DNA of 64,000 nt from Desulforhopalus sp. IMCC35007 (GTDB lineage: Bacteria > Desulfobacterota > Desulfobulbia > Desulfobulbales > Desulfocapsaceae). Numbering within the stretch: the stretch's first letter is position 1; every line of letters begins with the position of its first letter. Both the position numbers and the translations under genes were made by a program. The notes under the pieces were generated by a model that did no database searches, had not been told where the DNA came from, and saw only the letters and a program-made list of their open reading frames with translations. Positions 51,616-59,394 of the stretch are shown here, in pieces. Location of the stretch: assembly GCF_005116575.1 (NCBI RefSeq), contig NZ_SWCN01000018.1, forward strand, positions 53,291-117,290. The letters run 5' to 3'.

Positions 51616-51804
51616 TTATGGGTGTGTTCGTCTGTATGGCGGAATAAGCTGTCCTTCTTCGTTCCAGGCTGGTGCTGCAACGAGTTTGATGCGTTGTAGG
51701 ACGGGAAGGACCGAAGAAAATAGTTTGATGCCCAAAGCGGTAATGATCATTAACGAGAGTAGAAATTTTATCCCGAGATTTTCTTGGAGGTTTTCTTTTT
51801 CCAT
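51616..51804 (-). CDS. Small single-pass membrane protein
   Basis: 62 aa with AAAGGATAAG before the ATG. One membrane helix (LGIKFLLSLMIITALGIKLF), then a short charged tail. No family is recognised. A 16-bp palindrome lies 72 nt upstream. It is upstream of the small secreted gene on the same strand and may be cotranscribed. Confidence 0.6.
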   Translation of the reverse strand: MEKENLQENLGIKFLLSLMIITALGIKLFSSVLPVLQRIKLVAAPAWNEEGQLIPPYRRTHP

Positions 51805-51875
51805 TGTCTTATCCTTTTATTACAATAGAGATTGCATGCTCGACCAAAAGAGTTGCATGCATGATATAGACGTAA

Positions 51876-51891
51876 CAATAGCAGGCTATTG
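51876..51891. promoter_or_regulatory. Palindrome upstream of the small membrane gene
   Basis: CAATAGC AG GCTATTG: 7-bp arms around 2 nt, 72 nt before the start of the - strand gene at 51804. Two copies of TTGCATGC also occur near (about 51833 and 51853). A possible operator; the regulator is unknown. The rest of 51805-52225 shows no gene. Confidence 0.3.
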
Positions 51892-52132
51892 TGGAGTAAA
51901 TAGGGAGCAAATAAGGAAAGAGAAAAGAGGGAAGGAAATTGTCAGAGAATGCTCTGGGGCTGTTCTGACCTTGTGTTGGAAGGTGCCTACGTTGTCAAGG
52001 TAATGACCTCTTTTGTTGTGGGCGGATTACGGCAATTCGCCTGGGGGTAAGTCGGCTTAGATATTTTGGAGAAGAGATAAGGTACACACTTATCTTGAAG
52101 TTGCCCACTCGCAGGACATTGAAAATGAGTGA

Positions 52133-52178
52133 ATGGTGAGTAAGCGAGAAAAGGGAAAAACTGTCACTTGCTCACCAT
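52133..52178 (-). terminator. Hairpin after the EF-hand gene
   Basis: 12-bp stem with one G-U pair (52133-52144 with 52167-52178), 22-nt loop, about 48 nt past the EF-hand stop on the - strand. The T-run is weak. Confidence 0.5.
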
Positions 52179-52225
52179 CTGCAGGTTGCACAGCTGGGTT
52201 GTCCTGCAGCTGTAACTTTTTGTAT

Positions 52226-52687
52226 TTACGATGTCGTGCTAAATAATGAGTTAGACGTGGATGCGTCTTCATCACTTCCCAGTGCATCGAGCAACTGGGA
52301 CATTAAGTCATCACTGCCACTGTTCTGGGAATATGCAGAAATGGCCTCTTCAGAAGAAGGTGGTGGCGGAGGCGGAGGCCCTTGTGCCATTCCCTCTTCT
52401 CCACCTGCCATTTGTGGTACTGAAAAACCGTTGCTGGACAACATATCCAGTAATTCTTCGCCACTGAGACCACCGTCACCGTCAGCATCATAGCTGAGGG
52501 CATCATCTACATCAATACCGGTAGATTCAGAAATTGTATCGGTGAGCGCTGTTAGCTCGGAATCGGCAACCACACCGTTGCCGTCACTGTCGGAAATCTG
52601 AAAGACATCCTTTCCTTGTGACGGTTTTTGCATGGAGCTTCTCATCATTGTCATGGCATCACTGCCACTACTTATACTGCTGATCAT
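52226..52687 (-). CDS. EF-hand calcium-binding protein
   Basis: 153 aa from ATG 52687 with AAGGAGACAC upstream. Two EF-hand loops are clear: DSDGNGVVADSE and DADGDGGLSGEE (residues ~31-42 and ~65-76). A Pro run (PPPPPPP) and a Ser/Asp/Gln-rich tail follow. No signal peptide is evident; the N-terminus is short and Ser/Met-rich. It is 127 nt downstream of the pseudo-receiver regulator gene on the same strand, so a shared transcript is possible. It might be a calcium sensor; the function is not known. Confidence 0.85.
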   Translation of the reverse strand: MISSISSGSDAMTMMRSSMQKPSQGKDVFQISDSDGNGVVADSELTALTDTISESTGIDVDDALSYDADGDGGLSGEELLDMLSSNGFSVPQMAGGEEGMAQGPPPPPPPSSEEAISAYSQNSGSDDLMSQLLDALGSDEDASTSNSLFSTTS

Positions 52688-52814
52688 ATTGTGTCTCCTT
52701 AATAAATGTACAACCTTGGTAAAAGACAGTTCTCCCACTGTGATTATCGTCGATTTGCAGGAATTGTTGTATAGCGCGAGTGTAAAAAAATGTAACAGTA
52801 TGTATCGTTCCGGC

Positions 52815-53519
52815 TCAGGGGCCGGAAACGGTGGTTTTATTGGGAATAAATTGATATCCCAGGCCACGAACTGTTTTCACATAGCGGGAAGAATTTGGGT
52901 CATCACCGATCTTCTGCCGAATTCTTGAAATATAAAGATCGATACTTCTATCGTAACCGTTATAGCCTGTTTTATACAGTTCACGGTGGATATCCTCTCT
53001 TGAAACAACGGAGCCTTGACGTCTGGCAAGTAACCAGATGAGCTGGAATTCTATGGTAGACAAAGATGCTGCCTCATCACCTACGTAAGCATCTCGCTTA
53101 CTTGAGTCTATTGTCAAATGACCGAAGGTGAGTTTTTTTGTTGGGTTCAGAGCCTCGCACCGTCGCAGCATTGCATGTATATTTGCTGCAATAAACGAGG
53201 TGCCCTGCTCCGCGGAGAGCGATGCATCAGCGCCGAGTCCGAGGGCCAGGGTATGAAATTCTGTATCTTTTTGACAGGAAACCAGAACCATGAGACCGGA
53301 GTAAAAAGAACGTAATTCCTGGCAGAAAGCAAGGCCGCCCACCCCTTCCTGCGGGCTGTAGACAATAACAAGGTGCGGCGATACACTCGTCAGTATTTCA
53401 TCTTCTTTTGTAATACTGTCTACCCTGGTGACTTCCATACCGTTGGCAGTGAGGACCTGTCTTAGATCCTGATAGTATTTTGATTCATCACCAAGAAAGA
53501 GAATATTTACCTTATTCAT
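52815..53519 (-). CDS. OmpR-family response regulator with degenerate receiver
   Basis: 234 aa from ATG 53519. The receiver (residues 1-118) has lost its active site: PHLVIVYSPQEG in place of PDLVxLDxxxPG, so the phosphoacceptor is Tyr. The acidic pair is reduced to one Asp (LFLGDES) and the usual Lys near ADASLSAEQG is missing. The winged-helix DNA-binding domain is intact (SLSTIEFQLIWLLARRQGSV, YDRSIDLYISRIRQKIGDD, VRGLGYQF). It probably works without phosphorylation. It is divergent from the histidine kinase at 53785, with a shared 265-nt promoter region. Confidence 0.9.
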   Translation of the reverse strand: MNKVNILFLGDESKYYQDLRQVLTANGMEVTRVDSITKEDEILTSVSPHLVIVYSPQEGVGGLAFCQELRSFYSGLMVLVSCQKDTEFHTLALGLGADASLSAEQGTSFIAANIHAMLRRCEALNPTKKLTFGHLTIDSSKRDAYVGDEAASLSTIEFQLIWLLARRQGSVVSREDIHRELYKTGYNGYDRSIDLYISRIRQKIGDDPNSSRYVKTVRGLGYQFIPNKTTVSGP

Positions 53520-53784
53520 AAGCTTTGTACATATGTTAAAAAAATACCTTTGTGTCTGTTGGAGCAGGCCCCGATGCATTGTATGGAAAATTACCCACAT
53601 TTTCAAACTAGTGTCCAAATGTGGAGGAAATATGGACGGTAGGAAAAATTTCTTATCTTTCATATTTCTTGCTCATTTAAGGACTATTTTCTGTTAGATG
53701 CAGTACCGTAGAACCTTTTTATTTTTTTACTTCCAAAAGGTGCACAGCAGCACAGAACACCTTATTTAAACCCAGGATCTCGAT

Positions 53785-55239
53785 GTGAAATTGAAAATCA
53801 AGCACAAACTTTTTTTTACCCTCTTGCTCTCAAGTGCAATTGTATCACTGGCTTTACATCTTTTTGTTAAATCGAGCTTTGAGCGGGGCTTTAAAGAATA
53901 TGTCAAAATTCAGGAACTCGAGCAGCTCGATCTGTTAACCAGTCAACTGCAAGAGTATTATCAGCAGACAGGGGGATGGGACTTTATTGTCGGTAATCAT
54001 AGACTGTGGCGGCAGTTGCATCGGGAAACTTCACTGCCCATACCTCCGGGGGAAGAAGGTGTTGCACCAATGGCAGTGCGGCCTCCTGGGTCGCCTTTGT
54101 CTCCGGCTTCTGGTAAAGAACCGGATGTTGGTCCAGGTCGGCCGGGAATAGTCGGGCAGAGGCTTATATTGTTTAACAGCGATAAGAGCTGGATAATTGG
54201 CGGGGCGGGTGAGTCGCAGAATGAGTTGAAAATGATCCCGATCAAGCAGCAGGATGCCATCATTGGTTACATAGGTCTAGTCCCAGCTGAAAAACTGGCA
54301 TTTGACAGGGACAGACATTTCCTGAAGCAACAGGTGGAAACATTTGCATTTATACCGGTTATCATTGTTGTTTTGTCTCTTCTTCTCTCGTTTCCTGTGA
54401 CTATACATCTTCTGCGCCCCATTAATGCCCTGACCAAGGGAACAAGGAAATTGATTGCAGGCAAGTTTATGACACGAATTCCTGTTACCACGGGCGATGA
54501 GTTGGGCCGGCTTTCAAAAGATTTTAACACCCTGGCAATGACTCTCGAAAATAATGAAAAAAATAGAAAACAGTGGGCTGCAGATATTTCCCATGAGCTG
54601 CGAACACCGCTGTCGGTCCTTCGTGGTGAGGTAGAGGCACTTCAGGACGGAATCCGTCAGCCGGACCCGCAGACTCTTGGTATCCTGCATGGGGAGGTCA
54701 TGCAGCTTGAGCGAATGGTCAGCGATCTTTATGAATTGTCCATGTCCGATGTTGGAGCTTTGAACTATAAGCGGGTTGAGGTGAACCCTATCGGAATTTT
54801 AGAAGGGACCATTGAATCATTTGAACATCGTATGTCAGAAAAAGAACTCAAGCTTACCTTACACCATGGTGGGGTGCATTCCTGTACTCTTCTTGGCGAT
54901 CCAGAGCGGCTTCAACAGCTTTTTACCAACCTTTTAGAAAACAGTTTACGTTATACCGATGGGCCGGGGATGATTCATGTGAATCTTATGCTTGGCAAAG
55001 AATATCTCACTGTTACAATAGAGGACTCGACTCCTACGGTCCCCAAAGAACACTTGGGCCAGCTCTTTGAACGTTTTTACCGGGTGGAGGGATCACGAAA
55101 CCGTAAAACTGGAGGGGCCGGACTGGGACTTGCCATCTGTAAAAATATAGTTGAGGCCCATGAAGGTAAGATTACAGCCGAATCGTCTCTTTTGGGTGGG
55201 ATTATGATTAAACTCGAACTTCCTCTTGCTTTAGGATAG
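53785..55239 (+). CDS. BaeS-like sensor histidine kinase
   Basis: 484 aa from GTG 53785 with AGGATC upstream. Two membrane segments (LFFTLLLSSAIVSLALHLFV and FIPVIIVVLSLLLSFPVTIH) enclose a periplasmic sensor domain of about 155 residues with a Pro/Gly-rich insert. HAMP (~210-262), phosphoacceptor His in DISHELRTPLSVLRGE, the N box NLLENSLRYTDG and the G box GGAGLGLAICKNIVEAHEG are all present. It pairs with the regulator gene 12 nt downstream. The group resembles the envelope-stress system BaeSR. Confidence 0.95.
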   Translation: MKLKIKHKLFFTLLLSSAIVSLALHLFVKSSFERGFKEYVKIQELEQLDLLTSQLQEYYQQTGGWDFIVGNHRLWRQLHRETSLPIPPGEEGVAPMAVRPPGSPLSPASGKEPDVGPGRPGIVGQRLILFNSDKSWIIGGAGESQNELKMIPIKQQDAIIGYIGLVPAEKLAFDRDRHFLKQQVETFAFIPVIIVVLSLLLSFPVTIHLLRPINALTKGTRKLIAGKFMTRIPVTTGDELGRLSKDFNTLAMTLENNEKNRKQWAADISHELRTPLSVLRGEVEALQDGIRQPDPQTLGILHGEVMQLERMVSDLYELSMSDVGALNYKRVEVNPIGILEGTIESFEHRMSEKELKLTLHHGGVHSCTLLGDPERLQQLFTNLLENSLRYTDGPGMIHVNLMLGKEYLTVTIEDSTPTVPKEHLGQLFERFYRVEGSRNRKTGGAGLGLAICKNIVEAHEGKITAESSLLGGIMIKLELPLALG

Positions 55240-55251
55240 TGAAAACAGATT

Positions 55252-55920
55252 ATGGAAAAACAGAAAATATTGATCGTCGAAGATGAGAAAAGACTTGCTG
55301 ACCTGCACCGCGACTATCTGCAGCAGGCAGGATTTGAGACAACCTGGCTTGAAGACGGAAACCGCGTTGTGCCTTTTGTTCGAGATGCAGCTCCAGATCT
55401 GATCCTGTTAGACCTGATGCTGCCAGGAAAAGATGGCCTGGATATTTGTAAGGAGATCCGAGGCTTTTCAGGGGTTCCCATCATTATGGTAACCGCTCGG
55501 GTCGAGGAAATTGACAGATTACTTGGTCTGGAATTTGGTGCGGACGATTATATCTGTAAGCCGTTCAGCCCACGTGAAGTTGTGGCTCGGGTGAAGGCGG
55601 TACTCAGACGTGGCAGCCAGACGGACTTGGCAGAAGAGCTGCTGGTTCTCGATGAAGATCGGTATCTTGCAACGATTCAGGGCAAAAAACTTGATCTGAC
55701 GGCAGTGGAGTTTCAACTCCTTGCCATCCTGGCCGCGCGGCCGGGGCAGATTTTCAGCCGTGACCAGTTGATGGAACGGATTTACAGTGATCAGCGTATC
55801 GTCTGCGATCGCACTATTGACAGTCATATCAAGAAACTCAGGAAAAAAATCGCTGTGGTTGCACCGGACCTTGAGCTGATACGCTCCGTCTACAGTGTTG
55901 GATATAAGTATGAAGTATAG
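55252..55920 (+). CDS. BaeR-like OmpR-family response regulator
   Basis: 222 aa. An intact receiver: acidic pair in LIVEDEKRL, phosphoacceptor Asp in DLILLDLMLPGKDG, Thr in MVTARVEE, Lys in YICKPFSPRE. A winged-helix output domain follows (LTAVEFQLLAILAARPGQIF, IDSHIKKLRKKI, SVGYKYEV). It is the cognate partner of the kinase just before it. Targets are unknown; the small secreted and EF-hand genes nearby are candidates by location. Confidence 0.95.
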   Translation: MEKQKILIVEDEKRLADLHRDYLQQAGFETTWLEDGNRVVPFVRDAAPDLILLDLMLPGKDGLDICKEIRGFSGVPIIMVTARVEEIDRLLGLEFGADDYICKPFSPREVVARVKAVLRRGSQTDLAEELLVLDEDRYLATIQGKKLDLTAVEFQLLAILAARPGQIFSRDQLMERIYSDQRIVCDRTIDSHIKKLRKKIAVVAPDLELIRSVYSVGYKYEV

Positions 55921-56102
55921 CCGTGAGATTGATATTCTGAGGATAAATTTTGAGAACACCGATGAAGTTGGACAAATTGGTAATTTTTCCCGGTGACGTA
56001 TAGATTTAAGAAGGTCCTCAAACGGTATCATGTCAGAATGCATCCTCGCAGAGTTGTTCTGATGGAATCAAAGGAATACAGCCTGCGAAAAGGATAGTTC
56101 TT

Positions 56103-56897
56103 ATGTTCAACTGGTGGCGCAAACGATCAAGAAAAAAACTTCTCCAAACCCCTTTTCCAAAAAAATGGCGGCAGATACTACAGGAGAGGGTGGCCCATTA
56201 CCCCTTCCTGACAGCAGCGGAACAGTCCCACCTGGAAGAGTTGATCCAGATTTTTATTGCCGAAAAGAATTTTGAGGGTTGTGGCGGCCTTGAGATCACC
56301 GATGAGATCAGGGTTGTCATTGCAGCCGAGGCCAGTTTGCTGGTTCTTTGTCTTCCTCCCTTTCAGTACACGGGGCTTACTTCAGTTCTTGTCTACCCGA
56401 CAACGGTGGCCCTGCCTCAGAAAAGAACGGGAGTATTTAGCCAGGGGCTGTCCATTGTGCCTGATCGTCAGGCTATTTTGGGCCAGGCAATGCTCCGTGG
56501 GCCTGTCATTCTCGTCTGGGATGCTGTTGTGCGGGACGCTCGCCATCCGGAACGCGGACATAATGTGGTCTATCACGAGTTTGCCCATATTCTTGATATG
56601 CGCGATGGCTCAGCCGATGGAACCCCGGAGCTTCGTTCCACAAGGCTTTTTAAAGAGTGGGTTGAGATCTGTTCAAAAGAATATTTTCGTCTGCAGAAAA
56701 GTGTTGCCGAGGGGCAGAAAACCCTGCTTGATGCCTATGGTGCTGTGCATGAAGCCGAGTTTTTTGCCGTTGCAACGGAACTATTTTTTGATCGCCCACG
56801 GCAGATGCGCAGCCAGCTGCCAAAACTTTATGAAGTCCTTTCTGCCTATTACCTGCAGGACACGGCAGCCAGAAAAGATCTTGCCACTGGGGCGTGA
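56103..56897 (+). CDS. mtfA: MtfA-family zinc metallopeptidase
   Basis: 264 aa, the usual length. The zinc motif VYHEFAHILDMRDG (HExxH) and the downstream Glu in EAEFFAVATELFFDRP fit the MtfA/Mlc-titration-factor family. The N-terminal helical part (WWRKRSRKKLL, FPKKWRQILQERVAHYPFL) is also typical. In enterics MtfA binds Mlc and controls glucose uptake; no Mlc or PTS gene is seen here, so the role may differ. No signal peptide; cytoplasmic. Confidence 0.93.
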   Translation: MFNWWRKRSRKKLLQTPFPKKWRQILQERVAHYPFLTAAEQSHLEELIQIFIAEKNFEGCGGLEITDEIRVVIAAEASLLVLCLPPFQYTGLTSVLVYPTTVALPQKRTGVFSQGLSIVPDRQAILGQAMLRGPVILVWDAVVRDARHPERGHNVVYHEFAHILDMRDGSADGTPELRSTRLFKEWVEICSKEYFRLQKSVAEGQKTLLDAYGAVHEAEFFAVATELFFDRPRQMRSQLPKLYEVLSAYYLQDTAARKDLATGA

Positions 56898-56971
56898 GTC
56901 TCGTTTTACATCTTTATTTCCTGTGATTTTACACTTTCTGTTCTTTAGCCTGGTAGGTGTCAGCGGCTTGG

Positions 56972-56986
56972 TGCCACGTCGTGGCA
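56972..56986. promoter_or_regulatory. 15-bp palindrome upstream of the secreted UGA gene
   Basis: TGCCACG T CGTGGCA, perfect 7-bp arms with a one-base centre. It ends 123 nt before ATG 57110. A candidate operator; the regulator is unknown. Confidence 0.4.
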
Positions 56987-57109
56987 ATTGACTTTAGTGG
57001 GTAGTATTGTAAATATTATTACAGTGTATGTATCTGCTTTTCAGCGAGCCGACCAATTGTATTTATGGGACATGAGATCGATATAAGATAGCTATTGTGG
57101 AGGGAACCG

Positions 57110-57559
57110 ATGAAACCTCTTGTGCTTGTCTTTATTCTGTTCTGTTTTGTAAATGTATCCGCTGCAGCCTCTCTGTGACCAAACGAAAAGGCCTTTCGGG
57201 ATAAGGGCTGGATTGTCCATGATAGTCAGAGTTTTATGACCATCCTGCAGGAAATACTCCCTGCTTGTATCGCGGAGTTCGGGGGCGACCTTGTCCTCGA
57301 TAATGAAGAAAGCTATATCTCGGATTTTTGTCACGATGAGCAGATGATCCTTTGGGTTTTCATTTTAGACCGGCTCTCAACAGATCGAGATGAAATGTGG
57401 GGAGATATCTCTTTTTCCAGAACCGGGCCGGACACAATGGAGTATACCGAAGTTCGCTGGTATGATCCTCATACGCAGACCAAGCACATCGTCTGCAATG
57501 CGAAGCATGTTTTCTGCCTTACCACCAACGTTCCACTTGCCTACAATACAATTTTTTAA
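57110..57559 (+). CDS. Candidate secreted selenoprotein (in-frame TGA at codon 23)
   Basis: 149 residues if TGA 57176-57178 is read as selenocysteine. The ATG has an excellent ribosome-binding site (GGAGGG, 5 nt away) and a signal peptide (PLVLVFILFCFVNVSAAASL). The TGA then follows, and the same frame runs on for 127 codons as protein-like sequence (KAFRDKGWIVHDSQSFMTIL, EVRWYDPHTQTKHIVCNAKH) with four Cys. Without read-through only a 22-residue peptide would be made. A 7-bp hairpin with a CGGGAT loop lies 11 nt behind the TGA, like that of the rhodanese gene at 59395. I do not recognise the family. The other explanation is a nonsense mutation in a Cys, Trp or Arg codon. Confidence 0.6.
57176..57209 (+). 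promoter_or_regulatory. Candidate bacterial SECIS element 1
   Basis: TGA at 57176-57178, 11-nt spacer, stem of 7 bp (57190-57196 with 57203-57209, two G-U pairs), hexaloop CGGGAT (57197-57202). The loop starts 19 nt after the TGA. In E. coli fdhF the GGU loop bases start at nearly the same distance. The layout equals that of element 2 at 59614. Confidence 0.6.
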
Positions 57560-57861
57560 TGCCTTGTTTCCTGTCCTTCTGTGATAAAAAAGAAGGCTGG
57601 AGTTTTTACTGCCATAAGGTATTGAAAATACAACCATGGCACTTCTCTCACCTATGCCCTCCCTCTGCGACGCTCAGTTTGTGGATGTCGTCTGGGTGCT
57701 GCAAAGACACTCATGATAGAGACTTTTGGACAAAAGTATCTGAGGCTCTGAGTTTTTGTGCGCAGCCGGCCCTGTTTTGTTGGAAAATGATTATTGTTGA
57801 CAGTCTTAATCCTAATGGATAATTATTTTCCATAAGGAATTATTCCCAATTTGTGAGATAT
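57560..57861 (+). promoter_or_regulatory. Region upstream of the Fur/PerR-like gene with a possible operator
   Basis: 302 nt without a supported gene. At 57815-57847 an AT-rich imperfect inverted repeat (ATAATT at 57819-57824 and AATTAT at 57838-57843) lies just before the regulator start. This fits an autoregulatory Fur/PerR-type box. Confidence 0.45.
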
Positions 57862-58332
57862 ATGGATCAAAAAGAGATGATGGTAGAGGAAAGAGTAGCG
57901 CAGATGGTTGCTCGTCTCAAAGATGGTGAGCACCGGATTACTCCGCAACGGCTGGCGATATTCAAAATTCTTGCAAGTAGTGCAGGACATCCATCTGCCG
58001 AGACAATTTATGGAGCCTTGCTCAAGGAATACCCGACAATGAGTCTTGCAACCGTATATAAAACCCTGGCGTTTTTAAAGCAGGAGGGAGAGGTTCTCGA
58101 GTTACAGTTTAGTGACCTCGGCAATCGCTATGATGGGAATAAACCCTATCCTCATCCCCATATAATCTGCACCGGGTGTGGGGAGATCGTTGATCCTTGC
58201 CTTTTTGATCTCAACGATATCACCCAAAAAATGATGGCAGAAACTGGTTTCACCATTGTTGCCCATCGACTGGATTTTTATGGTCTCTGTCCTGAGTGTC
58301 AGCAGAAAAACCTCAATGATCTTGCAGGATAA
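57862..58332 (+). CDS. Fur/PerR-family metalloregulator
   Basis: 156 aa from ATG 57862; GTG 57853 is possible, since AAGGAA lies 13 nt before it. The winged helix (RITPQRLAIFKILASSAGHP, PTMSLATVYKTLAFLKQEGE) and dimer domain with metal ligands (PHPHIICTGCGEIVDP, GLCPECQQKN; two CxxC pairs for structural zinc) are clear. The sequence PHPHIICTGC is more PerR-like than Fur-like, suggesting peroxide or iron sensing. It sits between the two UGA genes. Confidence 0.92.
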   Translation: MDQKEMMVEERVAQMVARLKDGEHRITPQRLAIFKILASSAGHPSAETIYGALLKEYPTMSLATVYKTLAFLKQEGEVLELQFSDLGNRYDGNKPYPHPHIICTGCGEIVDPCLFDLNDITQKMMAETGFTIVAHRLDFYGLCPECQQKNLNDLAG

Positions 58333-58374
58333 TATGGATTTTGTTGAGGTCTCAAGATCAATAGTGTACTGAGC

Positions 58375-58397
58375 GTCCTGTTCAGGACCTTTTTTTT
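58375..58397 (+). terminator. Terminator after the Fur/PerR-like gene
   Basis: GTCCT/AGGAC stem of 5 bp (58375-58379, 58384-58388) with a 4-nt loop, followed by eight T. Confidence 0.8.
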
Positions 58398-58447
58398 GAA
58401 CTCTCTAAAGACATCGTTTTTGTTTGCCTGGGAGCAGTCTTTACATC

Positions 58448-58486
58448 AAAAGATACGTTGACAAATTTCGTCCAAGCGTATCTTTT
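58448..58486. promoter_or_regulatory. 10-bp inverted repeat upstream of the DtxR-like gene
   Basis: AAAAGATACG (58448-58457) and CGTATCTTTT (58477-58486) around 19 nt that themselves read TTGAC...GTCCAA. It ends 34 nt before ATG 58521. Candidate operator for autoregulation; with its T-run it could also act as an attenuator. Confidence 0.5.
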
Positions 58487-58520
58487 TAAGTATCCGCTCT
58501 AACCTCTTAAGGAAAAATCG

Positions 58521-59018
58521 ATGCAGAAAAATGCCGTTCTCACCGCAAGTCAGGAAGATTATCTTGAGGCAATTTATCAGATATCGGCTGACAAAATGGC
58601 CGCCCGGGCTAAGGATATTGCAAATTTCCTTGATGTAAAGGCCTCCTCCGTCACCGGGGCTCTTCGTACTTTAAGCTCCTTTGGGCTTGTGAATTATGCC
58701 CCCTATGACCTGATCACCCTCACAAAAGAAGGCAAAGCGGTGGCGGAAGAAATTGTTCGGCGCCATCTTGCCCTGCAGGAATTCCTGGTAAGCGTTCTTG
58801 GTGTGGACGCAAAAGAAGCCGATGAAGCCGCCTGTAAAATGGAACACTCCGTGCCCAAAAATATTGTCGACCGTTTTATTCAATATGCCGATTATGTGAA
58901 GCGGTGCCCCAAGGGTGGGATCACCTGGGACTCCGGTTTTGGCTACTATTGCAAGCATGGCTGTACCCAGGAAGAGGGGTGCAGTCATTGCAAGGATGGC
59001 TGCACGAATAAAGATTGA
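58521..59018 (+). CDS. DtxR/MntR-family metal-dependent regulator with Cys-rich tail
   Basis: 165 aa. The winged helix is residues 1-70 (LTASQEDYLEAIYQISADKM, VKASSVTGALRTLSSFGLVN). The dimer/metal domain follows (EEIVRRHLALQEFLVSVLGV, ACKMEHSVPKNIVDRFIQYA; Glu, His and Cys are the usual ligand positions). It has no SH3-like domain but ends in a Cys-rich tail, YCKHGCTQEEGCSHCKDGC, which could hold an extra metal or Fe-S cluster. Likely an iron or manganese regulator. AAGGAAA precedes the ATG. Confidence 0.9.
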   Translation: MQKNAVLTASQEDYLEAIYQISADKMAARAKDIANFLDVKASSVTGALRTLSSFGLVNYAPYDLITLTKEGKAVAEEIVRRHLALQEFLVSVLGVDAKEADEAACKMEHSVPKNIVDRFIQYADYVKRCPKGGITWDSGFGYYCKHGCTQEEGCSHCKDGCTNKD

Positions 59019-59394
59019 TGAGGTCATAAATTCAGATCTCTTTTATAGTAGGTTTTTCGCTGCCCTTATCGTCGGTCAATCCTCCCCTCCCAGTAGTATA
59101 GCATTATTCTGTTCTCTCCGTGTTGCAGTCCTTGTTGTTGCCATTTTTGAACTGAGACACCAGCTTCAGTTATGTCAGTTTTGCTCTTACGATGCTGGAC
59201 AGTAACCCGTATCATGATAATTATGTGCATTAGCTCATTACGAGTGTGGTGATTTATGGAATTGTTAGAAAAAATAGGAAAATATGTCGGGTTACGGTTA
59301 CTCTTATTTTGTTTTCTGTAATTGAAATAATCAGGGATATTTTTCTTGAAGTCTAACTGGCTGGTCGAATTGTTAACTATTTATGGAGGTTATT
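59019..59394. promoter_or_regulatory. Region upstream of the rhodanese-ferritin gene
   Basis: 376 nt without a gene. GTAACCCG (59202-59209) is the exact reverse complement of CGGGTTAC (59288-59295), a long-range inverted pair that may be chance or a regulator site. A strong GGAGG site (59386-59390) precedes ATG 59395. Confidence 0.35.

Noticed and set aside
56257..56991. A 244-codon frame overlapping mtfA in another phase
   Set aside because: mtfA has the zinc motif and normal length; the other frame is a shadow.
57560..57822. An 87-codon frame (start 57559) between the secreted UGA gene and the PerR-like gene
   Set aside because: No ribosome-binding site, odd composition with many Cys, Ser and Trp, and no similarity I can see; the region looks non-coding.
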